From the NCBI RefSeq assembly GCF_019430885.1, contig NZ_JAHYBZ010000004.1:62001-126000 (forward strand): DNA of 64,000 nucleotides, read 5' to 3'. The DNA comes from Roseomonas alba. Its GTDB lineage: Bacteria > Pseudomonadota > Alphaproteobacteria > Acetobacterales > Acetobacteraceae. The position numbers and the translations under genes are program-made. The notes under the pieces are model-generated. The model had not been told where the DNA came from, did not search any database, and was given only the letters and a program-made list of their open reading frames with translations. Shown piece by piece: positions 7,825-15,721 of this stretch; within the stretch, counting starts at the first letter, position 1, and every line of letters starts with the position of its first letter.

Positions 7825-10800
7825 TCAGGCGATGATGGCGATATTCGCCGCCGCCAGGGCATGGACGTGCTCGAAGGTCGCGATCATCACCGCTGCCTCA
7901 GCGCCCGTGCCATCGGCGTCCCACCACAGGGTCTTGGCGTCCTTCTCCCAGATGAACTGGGCCTCGGTGCCGCTCGCCAGCCCGAGATTCGACGTGGTGA
8001 ACTGCCCCGCCTCCAACGCCTGGCCGGCGACAAGGCCGCCGCCGAAGCCGCCGGCGGAGACCTCGATCACGTCGATCCGCCATTCGAAGGCGTGGATGTG
8101 GTCGCCGCCCTCCGCCGCGCTGCCGTAGCGGAAGACATCGGCGCCGCCGCCGGCGATCAGCGTATCGGCGCCCACGCCGCCAGCCAGCGTGTCGTTGCCA
8201 GCCGCGCTGCGCAGCAGGTCGTTGCCATCGCCGCCGAGCAGCAGATCGTCACCGACGCCGCCGGCGAGCAGGTCGTCGCCGCCAAGGCCAGAGAGCGTGT
8301 CATGGCCGACGCCGCCATGCAGTTCATTCGCGCCGGCATTGCCGTCGAGGGCATTGTCGAGACCGTTGCCGTGGATGATGGCGTCGCCCGTGCCGCGCAG
8401 TTCCGCATCCTCAAGCCCGGCGGACAGGTTCAGCTTCGCGTCGCCGCCATAGATCACGGTGTCGCGGCCCTCGCTGGCGAGGCGCCGGTTGAGCGCCCCC
8501 GCGTCGAGCAGCAGGATGTCGTTGCCGCCCTGCAGGTTGCCCAGCGCGATCGCGCCGGCACCGGCCTTGAGCTGGTCCACCACCACGCGGGCCGAGCCCG
8601 GGAAGTCGCTGAAGATGCCGTCCACGCCGGCCTCGACCAGGCTGACATATTCCTCGACCGGGCGCCGCGCGGTGCCGTCGGGGTTCAGCGCGCTGAAATA
8701 CTCCTCGTCGCGCATGGTGTAGACGACCAGTTCGAGCCCGTTGTCATGCGCCCACTGCACCATCGGCACGACCTCGCCGGTGAGCTGCATGAAGATGAGC
8801 GGGATGCCGTCCCCGTCGCCATCGACCGGTGTGGCGAGCGGCGTGACGAGGAAGATGTCCTCCTTCAGCGGGCTGATAGCCTCGGCATAGAGCGCCGCCA
8901 TGGCGGCGAAGGCCTCGGCGGAATAGAGCCCGCCGCCGCCGGCCTCGGCCACCGTGCCGGCGGTGAGCGGGAAGGTGAAGCCGTCATAGAGGCTCGGATC
9001 GGCGCCGAGCGCGGCATTCGCCGGATCGAGATGGAAGAGCAGATCGGGCGAGTAGGTGTTGTACATGAGCTGCACCAGCGGCACGTCGATGCCGGCCGCG
9101 GGCATGATCTTCGTCTGCAGCTCGATGAGGTTGGCGATCTCGAAGGACTGGATCGAGACGCGCGACGGATCGGTGAAGCCGTTGGCGACCAGCGTGTCGA
9201 TCAGCAACCGGCTGGTGTCGACATGGATCGGCGTGCGGTCCTGGTAGACGCCGTTGTATTCGAAATAGGTCGGGTGCTTGGTCTCGGGGATGATGCCGAT
9301 CTGGCGGCCGGTTTCGGCCTCGACCTGCTTCACCAGGGCGATCACCTCATCGAGCGTCGGGATCTCGTAGAGCCCGTTGTAGTCGGCACTGTCGGGACGG
9401 AGCTGCGGGATGCGCTCGACGGCGCGCAGCGTCTTGATCTCGGCGAGGGTGAAGTCCTCGGCGAACCAGTCGGTGACGGTCTCGCCCTCGATCACCTTGG
9501 TGGTCTTGCGGTCGGCGAATTCCGGATGCTCGGCGATGTCGGTGGTGCCGCTGAGCATCGGCTCATGGCGGTCGATCAGGTGGCCGTCCTTGGTCACCAC
9601 CAGGTCGGGTTCGATCACGTCGGCGCCGAGTTCGATGGCGAGACGATAGGCTTCGAGCGTGTGCTCGGGGCGCGAGCCGCTCGCGCCACGATGGCCGATC
9701 ACCGTCGGCGCGTCACCGGACAGGGTCGGGAAGACGCGGTCGATGGTCAGGTCCATCGCCACGGCGCGGTGATCGGAGGACGGGAAGCCGCCCGGCAGGC
9801 TCGGCGTATAGGCGCCGACCAGCGGGAAGGTCGGATCGGTGCTCTCGGGCCAGAACACCTCGGCATTCACAGGCGTCAGACCACTCGCGGAGGGCAGCAC
9901 GTAGTCGGCGCGCAGATTGCCCGGCGCGCCATCGGCGAAGTCCGCGGTGTCCTGGGACGGGTCGCCCTGGTGATCCGCGTTGGCGCCGCCCTGGAGCGTC
10001 GCCTGCTCCGGCCCACCGGCGCTCGTCGGCACAAGGCTGCCATCGATCAGCGGGTTGTCGAGAAGCTGATGAATCGCATTGTCAGCGCTGTCGCCATCAT
10101 GCGGGTCGGCGTTCATGTCACCGAGGATGACGAAGCGCTCCCCGGCTTCGAGCCCGCCATGATTGCCCGCATCGTCATAGATGTAGTCGCCCTGCCCCGG
10201 CGTGACGTAGTCGGAGAGGAAGCGGATCTCATCGGCGTTGCGCAGGCCGTTGCGGTCCTCCGCGCCATCGAAGGTCGGCGGCGTCGGATGGGAGACGATG
10301 ACGTGAATGACCTCGCCATCGACGAGGATCGGCACGTCCCAATGGCTCTTGGAGGAGAGGCGCATCACCTCCAGTTCCTCGGCCGAATACCAGTCGTTCG
10401 GCGCGGCGGTGTTCGGGTCGTCGGGCAGCCGCGCATCCGGCATGTCCTTCCACAGGAAGGTCTGGAAGGTGCGGACCTGGTCGGTGAGGATCTCGTACTT
10501 GGAGAAGATGGCCATGCCGTACTGGCCGGGGAAGGCGCCGAAGCCGAGCGCGTCGTCGCCATAGCCCGCGGCACCCGGCACGGTCACCGTCTCGCCGTTG
10601 TTGTTGAGGTCGAAGCCGGAGGCGATGCCGGTGTTCGACGGCGCGGTGAAGGCGTAGTCGTAGTGGATCGGCTTGCCGCCGTGATCCGCCAGGCCCAGCG
10701 TGTTCTGGCGTCGTTCGAGATAGTTGTCGCGGAAGAGATCGACCGCCGCGCCATCCGCGTCGTAGTCGAACTCATTGACCAGCACGATGTCTGCCGCGAG

Positions 10801-10932
10801 GCGCTGCAGGATCTCGGCGACGGTGCGCGCCTGCTGGTCGTTCCGCGCCGACAGATCGGCGACCAGTTCGCCTTCCGTCGCGCGATTGAGCGATGCGTTG
10901 AAGGTCGCGATCCGGATGGTGTCCGCGCTCAT
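7825..10932 (-). CDS. Secreted EEP nuclease/phosphatase - GDPD - RTX fusion
   Basis: 1035 residues with three modules. Residues 1-395 resemble the endonuclease/exonuclease/phosphatase fold, with TIRIATFNASLNR, VLVNEFDYDADG, VSHPTPPTFD, ILGDMNADP and the end SSDHRAVAMDL. Residues 405-780 are a glycerophosphodiester phosphodiesterase of the periplasmic GlpQ type, with VIGHRGASGSRPEHTLEAY, ADVIEPDLVVTKDG and a C-terminal GIFSDFP. From about residue 860 come glycine/aspartate nonapeptides (GGVGHDTLS, GGDDLLAGG) typical of calcium-binding RTX repeats, then a type I secretion tail. There is no N-terminal signal peptide. A role in releasing phosphate from extracellular phosphodiesters is inference. 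GGGA lies nine bases before the ATG. Confidence 0.93.
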   Translation of the reverse strand: MSADTIRIATFNASLNRATEGELVADLSARNDQQARTVAEILQRLAADIVLVNEFDYDADGAAVDLFRDNYLERRQNTLGLADHGGKPIHYDYAFTAPSNTGIASGFDLNNNGETVTVPGAAGYGDDALGFGAFPGQYGMAIFSKYEILTDQVRTFQTFLWKDMPDARLPDDPNTAAPNDWYSAEELEVMRLSSKSHWDVPILVDGEVIHVIVSHPTPPTFDGAEDRNGLRNADEIRFLSDYVTPGQGDYIYDDAGNHGGLEAGERFVILGDMNADPHDGDSADNAIHQLLDNPLIDGSLVPTSAGGPEQATLQGGANADHQGDPSQDTADFADGAPGNLRADYVLPSASGLTPVNAEVFWPESTDPTFPLVGAYTPSLPGGFPSSDHRAVAMDLTIDRVFPTLSGDAPTVIGHRGASGSRPEHTLEAYRLAIELGADVIEPDLVVTKDGHLIDRHEPMLSGTTDIAEHPEFADRKTTKVIEGETVTDWFAEDFTLAEIKTLRAVERIPQLRPDSADYNGLYEIPTLDEVIALVKQVEAETGRQIGIIPETKHPTYFEYNGVYQDRTPIHVDTSRLLIDTLVANGFTDPSRVSIQSFEIANLIELQTKIMPAAGIDVPLVQLMYNTYSPDLLFHLDPANAALGADPSLYDGFTFPLTAGTVAEAGGGGLYSAEAFAAMAALYAEAISPLKEDIFLVTPLATPVDGDGDGIPLIFMQLTGEVVPMVQWAHDNGLELVVYTMRDEEYFSALNPDGTARRPVEEYVSLVEAGVDGIFSDFPGSARVVVDQLKAGAGAIALGNLQGGNDILLLDAGALNRRLASEGRDTVIYGGDAKLNLSAGLEDAELRGTGDAIIHGNGLDNALDGNAGANELHGGVGHDTLSGLGGDDLLAGGVGDDLLLGGDGNDLLRSAAGNDTLAGGVGADTLIAGGGADVFRYGSAAEGGDHIHAFEWRIDVIEVSAGGFGGGLVAGQALEAGQFTTSNLGLASGTEAQFIWEKDAKTLWWDADGTGAEAAVMIATFEHVHALAAANIAIIA

Positions 10933-11181
10933 CGTGGTTTTTCCCGTTGCATGCCGATGCGGCGGCGATCGTCGCCGCTGCGTTGGCCGGGAGAGTGCCG
11001 ATGGAGGAAGACACCCCGATGACGCGGGGATGAGTGCGGAATGACTCTGTCTTCACGATTTAGAAAGGCAGTGCGGGACCGAGGCGGATGTCGCGAGCGC
11101 GGGTGACGGAGGTTCGTTCCGGTGCGGACGGGCAGCGTTGCCTGTGCCCGACGCATGCGAAGCCATGGCGCTGACGGAAAT

Positions 11182-11239
11182 GGAGAGGGGCTCTGCCCCT
11201 CTCCAAACCTCTCCCCGCCAAAGGCCACAGGGCCTTTGG
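11182..11239 (+). repeat. Dispersed two-hairpin repeat, family 1, copy A
   Basis: Hairpin 1 is GGAGAGGGGC with loop TCT and the matching arm. Hairpin 2 is CCAAAGGCC, loop ACAG, GGCCTTTGG. This copy reads plus-ward, away from the flanking gene start, and faces copy B in the same 519-base gap (10933-11451). The 130 bases between A and B show no gene. Confidence 0.8.
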
Positions 11240-11367
11240 AAACCTTGACCTTGGCGCCTTGCGCGAAGGTTCGGCCGCCATCAGGGCCGCGTGGGACCGG
11301 GCGTTACGCACCGCGTATCCCTCGATATTCGAAATTGAACGTCGCGCCTGGCGCCAGGTATCGGTTT

Positions 11368-11422
11368 CCAAAGGCCCTGTGGCCTTTGGTGGGGTGGGTC
11401 CGGGAGGGGCAAAGCCCCTCCC
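11368..11422 (-). repeat. Dispersed two-hairpin repeat, family 1, copy B
   Basis: On the minus strand this follows the stop of the phytase-like gene by 29 bases. First comes GGGAGGGGC / GCCCCTCCC around three bases, then CCAAAGGCC / GGCCTTTGG around four. Conserved sequence extends outward as GCCAGGTATCGGTTTCC on the plus strand. The position suggests a transcription end or mRNA 3' structure. Confidence 0.8.
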
Positions 11423-11451
11423 GGGTTCCACAGTTCAGGACAAGGACCGCC

Positions 11452-12831
11452 TCAGCGCGCGCGCAGGAATTCCGGCACGCGCAGGATGATGAACTCGTTA
11501 TCGTCCGCGCGCGTCAGGTGGCGGCCCGCGGAGAAGGGCAGGTTGTTGTCGTTGGCGACGATGATGTGGTCGGCGTCAATCATCGCCACGTCCTCGATGG
11601 TGAAGAACGGGAAGGTGAAGCGGTCGTTCGGCGCGCCGGCCGGGCGGTCGCCGCGCTGGCGGGCGATGTTGTCCGGGTCGCGGATCGCCATCAGGTCGAT
11701 ATGGCCGATCTTGCGCACGAAGCCCTCGGCGTCGACGTCGCCGAGATCGACCAGGTAGATGCGCTTCAGGCGCGCCGGCACCGGGAAGCAAGGACGCTCG
11801 GCGGTGCTCTGCTGACCCTGGGCGCAGGCGAGGCCCGGATCGCCCTCGCCGTCATCGCGTTCGATGATCAGGGCGCGGCGGTCGTCGATCATGTTGAAGT
11901 CGCCGATCGAGGTCGCACCGTCCTCGAAGCGGAAGCGCAGCACCCGGCCGGTCCAGTCGTTGCGGGCCGTATCGAATTCGAGGATGCGGAGGAAGTTGCC
12001 TTCGGCCTGGTCCGTGCCGGGGCGGAACAGCGGCTTTTCGAGCAGGGCGTAGAGGCGCGCCCCGTCGGGCGAGGCCGCCATGCCCTCATAGCCGCCGGAC
12101 CGGCGCGAGCGGAACGGAACGGCCTGGGTCGGCGAGGCCGGCACGCCGAGCGCGGGATTGTCCGGGGACCGGATGACCTCGCCGTCCAGCCGCGTCTCGA
12201 CCACGCGCAGCACGCGCCCTTCGGCGTCCACGTGAATCAGGTAGGGGCCGAATTCCTCGCCGATCCAGAAGGTGCCGTCCGGCATCGGCTGGATGCTCTC
12301 GGGGTCGAAATCGGCGCCGGTCAGGTAGCGCGACGCCGTCGCATCCGTGGTGATGACGAAGGGGATCACGCGGTTCGGATCGGAGAGGAAGATAGTGCGC
12401 TCGACCGCCACCTGGCCGGTGCGGAAATCGGGCCGCACCTTGTGGAACATCAGCATGGCGTCGGCGCTGTTGCGGCGGTTGCCGAAACCGTTGTCGGTCA
12501 GCACCCAGTAGGCGCCGGGCTCGCCGGTGACCGGCTTGATGCCCGAGAAGCCCTGCACGGGCTGGCCATTGAAGGGCAGCGACAGGCCGGTGGTGCGGTT
12601 GCCATAGGCCGGGCCGACATTGCCGGGCACGCTGCCGACCTGATCGTTGCGGACATTACCAGGACCGGTGAAGCGGCCCGAGACGGCGAGGCCCGGCGGC
12701 GCGTCCTGAGGCGGCGTGGCGAAGGTCGCGGCCGGCAGGATGGCGTGGCCGGCGAGCGTCGCCTCGAAGCGCTGGTCGGCCAGCGCCGGCCCGGCGGCGA
12801 GCAGGACGGTGGCGAGAAGCAGTCTGCGCAT
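11452..12831 (-). CDS. Secreted esterase-like phytase domain protein
   Basis: 459 residues. The N-terminus MRRLLLATVLLAAGPALA is a clear Sec signal peptide cleaved before DQRF. The mature protein fits the 'esterase-like activity of phytase' family (a beta-propeller-like fold): YWVLTDNGFGNRRNS, SIQPMPDGTFWIGEEFGPYLIHVD, GYEGMAASPDGARLYALLEKPL and IDADHIIVANDNNLPFSAGR. Such proteins are predicted periplasmic or secreted phosphoesterases; direct biochemistry is sparse. It lies upstream of the EEP-GDPD-RTX gene on the same strand, separated by a 519-base gap holding two repeats, so cotranscription is unlikely. A decayed copy of its C-terminus lies at 7534-7690. Confidence 0.9.
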   Translation of the reverse strand: MRRLLLATVLLAAGPALADQRFEATLAGHAILPAATFATPPQDAPPGLAVSGRFTGPGNVRNDQVGSVPGNVGPAYGNRTTGLSLPFNGQPVQGFSGIKPVTGEPGAYWVLTDNGFGNRRNSADAMLMFHKVRPDFRTGQVAVERTIFLSDPNRVIPFVITTDATASRYLTGADFDPESIQPMPDGTFWIGEEFGPYLIHVDAEGRVLRVVETRLDGEVIRSPDNPALGVPASPTQAVPFRSRRSGGYEGMAASPDGARLYALLEKPLFRPGTDQAEGNFLRILEFDTARNDWTGRVLRFRFEDGATSIGDFNMIDDRRALIIERDDGEGDPGLACAQGQQSTAERPCFPVPARLKRIYLVDLGDVDAEGFVRKIGHIDLMAIRDPDNIARQRGDRPAGAPNDRFTFPFFTIEDVAMIDADHIIVANDNNLPFSAGRHLTRADDNEFIILRVPEFLRAR

Positions 12832-13012
12832 GGAACCCCCGATGCAATGCGAATGCGCGGGGGTTAGCCTGTGCCGGTTGCGATGCCATGACGGGAAGGT
12901 TGCAGGGCCGGGACACCTGCCTGGGCGTCAGCGCCTGTGGGCTACGCCGCGGGCCGAGCCGCAGCGTCGCCTGCCGGGCGCGGTGGCGTGCGGCCCGCCC
13001 CGCCGGATGCGA

Positions 13013-13186
13013 TCAGCCGAAGTTCAGCAGCGCCGCCTTGGTGCCGAGCGCAGCCAACATGGCCGCGACCACCGCCGGACCGACACCCAGGCGCTGGGCA
13101 AGGACGAAGGTGATGGTGCCGAAGATGAAGGCCCAACTCACGATCTCACCGAAGCTCGGGTCTGACATGGTGCCGTCTCCGCGCAT
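13013..13186 (-). CDS. Small single-span membrane protein
   Basis: 57 codons reading MRGDGTMSDPSFGEIVSWAF, then a hydrophobic stretch with IFGTITFVLAQRLGVGPAVV and a tail ending KAALLNFG. One or two membrane spans are likely. Two starts are plausible: ATG 13186, with AGGA seven bases upstream, or ATG 13168, with GGAG eight bases upstream. I could not assign a family. The reading frame is favoured over the opposite strand because it has both a ribosome-binding site and membrane-protein composition. It sits alone between the prpE end and the phytase-like gene. Confidence 0.5.
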   Translation of the reverse strand: MRGDGTMSDPSFGEIVSWAFIFGTITFVLAQRLGVGPAVVAAMLAALGTKAALLNFG

Positions 13187-13340
13187 GGACATTTCCTGAT
13201 TGTCATATATCAGAAATACGGCCTAACTGCCAGGAAATCCGGCGCCTTGCCGCCCATCCGGAGATGCGGTCGCGCCTTCCCGACCTACGCCCCCAATCGG
13301 CACCATGCCGGCAGGGGAGCAGGTCCGGACGAACGGTCCG

Positions 13341-15233
13341 TCAACGCATGGCGCCCTTCAGCACCTCCCCCACCTCGTCCAGGATCATCGGGTCGTCGAT
13401 GGTGGGTGGAACGACGTATTGCTCGCCATCGGCGATCTTGCGCAGCGTCGCGCGCAGGATCTTGCCGGACCGCGTCTTGGGCAGGCGCCCCACGACCCGC
13501 GCATCCTTGAAGGCCGCGACGGGCCCGATGCGGTCGCGCACCATGGCGACGAGCTCCTTCGCAATATCGGCCTCGCCCCGCGACACGCCCGATTTCAGCA
13601 CCACCAGGCCAAGCGGCACCTGCCCCTTCAGCGTGTCCCGCACGCCGACCACGGCGCATTCGGCGATGTCGGGATGGGCGGCGAGCACCTCCTCCATCGC
13701 GCCCGTGGACAGGCGATGGCCGGCGACATTGATGATGTCGTCGGTGCGGCTCATCACCGAGACATAGCCCTCCTCGTCGACCATCCCGGCATCGGCGGTG
13801 CTGTAGAAGCCGGGATGCGCCGACAGGTAGGCATCGCGGAAGCGCTGATCGGCGTTGAACAGCGTCGGCAGGCAGGAGGGCGGCAGCGGCAGGCGGATGG
13901 CGAGGCTGCCGATCTGCCCGCGCGGGACTTCCTGGTTCGCCTCGTCCAGCACCACCACGTCGTAGCCCGGCGCCGGCTTGCCGCCGGCCCCCGGCTTCGT
14001 CGGAAACAGACCGGGGCCCCGGAAATTGCCCGTGATGGTCCAGCCGGTCTCGGTCTGCCACCAATGGTCCACCACGGGCTTCTGCAACAGCCGCTCGGAC
14101 CAGGTGATGGTGTCGGGGTCGCAGCGCTCGCCGGCGAGATACAGCGCCTCCAGCTTGGACAGGTCGTGGCGCTTCAGGAAAGCGCCCTCCGGGTCCTCCT
14201 TCTTGATGGCGCGGATGGCGGTGGGGGCGGTGAACAGCACCTTCACGCCATGCTGTTCGCAGACCCGCCAGAAGGTGCCGGCATCGGGGGTGCCGACGGG
14301 CTTGCCCTCGAACACCACCGTGGTGCAGCCGGCGAGCAGCGGCGCATAGACGATGTAGGAATGGCCGACGACCCAGCCGACATCCGACGCCGCCCAGAAC
14401 ACGTCGCCCGGCCCGATGCCGTAGACGAGGTCCATGGAATTGTGCAGTGCGACGGCATGCCCGCCATTGTCGCGCAGGATGCCCTTGGGCGCGCCCGTCG
14501 TGCCCGAGGTGTAGAGGATGTAGAGCGGGTCGGTTGCCTCGACGCTGACACAGGCGTGCGGCGTCGCCCCGGCCATGGCGGCGAGCAGGTCGGCATCGCG
14601 GCCGGGCGTCAGCTCGCAGGGGCTTTCGGGGCGTTGCAGGATCAGCACCGCATCGGGCTTGTGCGGCGACAGGCCGATCGCGGCATCGAGCAACGGCTTG
14701 TATTTCACCACCCGCCCGGGCTCGAGACCGCAGGAGGCGCTGACGATCGCCTTGGGCTTCGCATCCGCGATGCGCGTCGCGAGCTCCGCCGCCGCGAAAC
14801 CGCCGAAGACCACCGAATGCACCGCACCCAGCCGCGCGCAGGCCAGCATGGCGATCGCCGCCTCCGGCACCATCGGCATGTAGACGATGACGCGATCACC
14901 CTTGCCCACGCCGCGCGCGGCGAGCGCGCCCGCGACCCGCGACACGCGGTCGAGCAGGTCGGCATAGGTGATGGTCTCGACCCGCCCGGTCATAGGGCTG
15001 TCCCAGATGATCGCGGGCTGGGCGCCGCGCCCCGCGGCGACGTGGCGGTCCACCGCATTGAAGCAGGTGTTCAGCCGTCCGCCCGGAAACCAGCGGCCAT
15101 AGACCCCCTGCGATGGGTCGAAGACCTGCGCCGCCGGCGCGTCCCAGGTGATGCCGCGCGCGGCCCCGGCCCAGTATCCGTCCGGGTCGCGGCGCCAGGC
15201 CGCGTAGGTGGCGTCATAGCCCGTGGCGCTCAT
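13341..15233 (-). CDS. prpE: Propionyl-CoA synthetase (acyl-CoA synthetase family)
   Basis: 630 residues of an AMP-forming acyl-CoA synthetase, converting propionate, ATP and CoA to propionyl-CoA. The N-terminal domain includes the FNAVDRHVAAGRG region. The AMP-binding motif YTSGTTGAPKG lies near residue 255, followed by WWQTETGWTITGN near 400 and the catalytic-lysine motif PKTRSGKILR near 595. Length and motifs fit PrpE better than Acs, which is nearer 650 residues. The ATG at 15233 is preceded by GGAGG eight bases upstream; the longer upstream frame has no similarity. No methylcitrate or methylmalonyl pathway gene is adjacent, so the downstream route is elsewhere. Related short-chain acids may also be used. 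Confidence 0.93.
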   Translation of the reverse strand: MSATGYDATYAAWRRDPDGYWAGAARGITWDAPAAQVFDPSQGVYGRWFPGGRLNTCFNAVDRHVAAGRGAQPAIIWDSPMTGRVETITYADLLDRVSRVAGALAARGVGKGDRVIVYMPMVPEAAIAMLACARLGAVHSVVFGGFAAAELATRIADAKPKAIVSASCGLEPGRVVKYKPLLDAAIGLSPHKPDAVLILQRPESPCELTPGRDADLLAAMAGATPHACVSVEATDPLYILYTSGTTGAPKGILRDNGGHAVALHNSMDLVYGIGPGDVFWAASDVGWVVGHSYIVYAPLLAGCTTVVFEGKPVGTPDAGTFWRVCEQHGVKVLFTAPTAIRAIKKEDPEGAFLKRHDLSKLEALYLAGERCDPDTITWSERLLQKPVVDHWWQTETGWTITGNFRGPGLFPTKPGAGGKPAPGYDVVVLDEANQEVPRGQIGSLAIRLPLPPSCLPTLFNADQRFRDAYLSAHPGFYSTADAGMVDEEGYVSVMSRTDDIINVAGHRLSTGAMEEVLAAHPDIAECAVVGVRDTLKGQVPLGLVVLKSGVSRGEADIAKELVAMVRDRIGPVAAFKDARVVGRLPKTRSGKILRATLRKIADGEQYVVPPTIDDPMILDEVGEVLKGAMR

Positions 15234-15589
15234 GGTGTTTGCCTCCCGCTTCTTGGGTCTGAAGCCTGGACCCCGCGCTGCGCAACGGCAACTGCCCAGG
15301 ACGGGCGGCACCATGCGTTGCGCCACATCAATCGGCCGGCGGGCGACGGCGGAAGAGGCATCGATGGCCGGCGGGGGCGTGCTGCCCCAGACGCGCGAAG
15401 TTGGGGCACCGACAGGATCGCCGCCCCTCTCCTGACCTCACCCGCCCCCGCTGCGTTGCTGCATGACAGTTCCGTCATCCGCCGGCACTGCCTTCATGCC
15501 CGCCGGCAGGCAGCGCGACACGGCGCATCGCAGCACACCTGCCTCGAAGTCCCGGAGAGACCCTCCCGCCCGGCGCCAGGTCTCGGTTT

Positions 15590-15660
15590 CCAATGGCCCT
15601 GTCGCCTTTGGTGCGCTTGGTGGCACTGCCGCCGAGGATCGGGAGGGGCAAAACCCCTCG
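15590..15660 (-). repeat. Dispersed two-hairpin repeat, family 1, degenerate copy F
   Basis: On the minus strand it lies 61 bases after the stop of the RTX beta-helix gene: a weakened GGAGGGGC hairpin, then CCAATGGCC / CGCCTTTGG with mismatches. The outer sequence GCCAGGTCTCGGTTTCC matches copies B and D. The rest of the 488-base gap 15234-15721 shows no gene. Confidence 0.65.
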
Positions 15661-15721
15661 CCGCCGCCTCGCGCGCCTCATCATCGCTCCTACGGGGCAA
15701 GCCCCCTTCGCGCCGCACCTG

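Noticed and set aside
7861-11022. A 1053-codon plus-strand open frame opposite the EEP-GDPD-RTX gene
   Set aside because: Codon bias of the minus-strand gene in GC-rich DNA produces it; the minus strand has catalytic motifs and RTX repeats, the plus strand none.
11182-11422. Copies A and B as the ends of one small transposon
   Set aside because: The inverted arrangement fits a MITE, but no target-site duplication is visible, the interior differs from that of the C-D pair, and single copies occur elsewhere. I report them as separate repeats.
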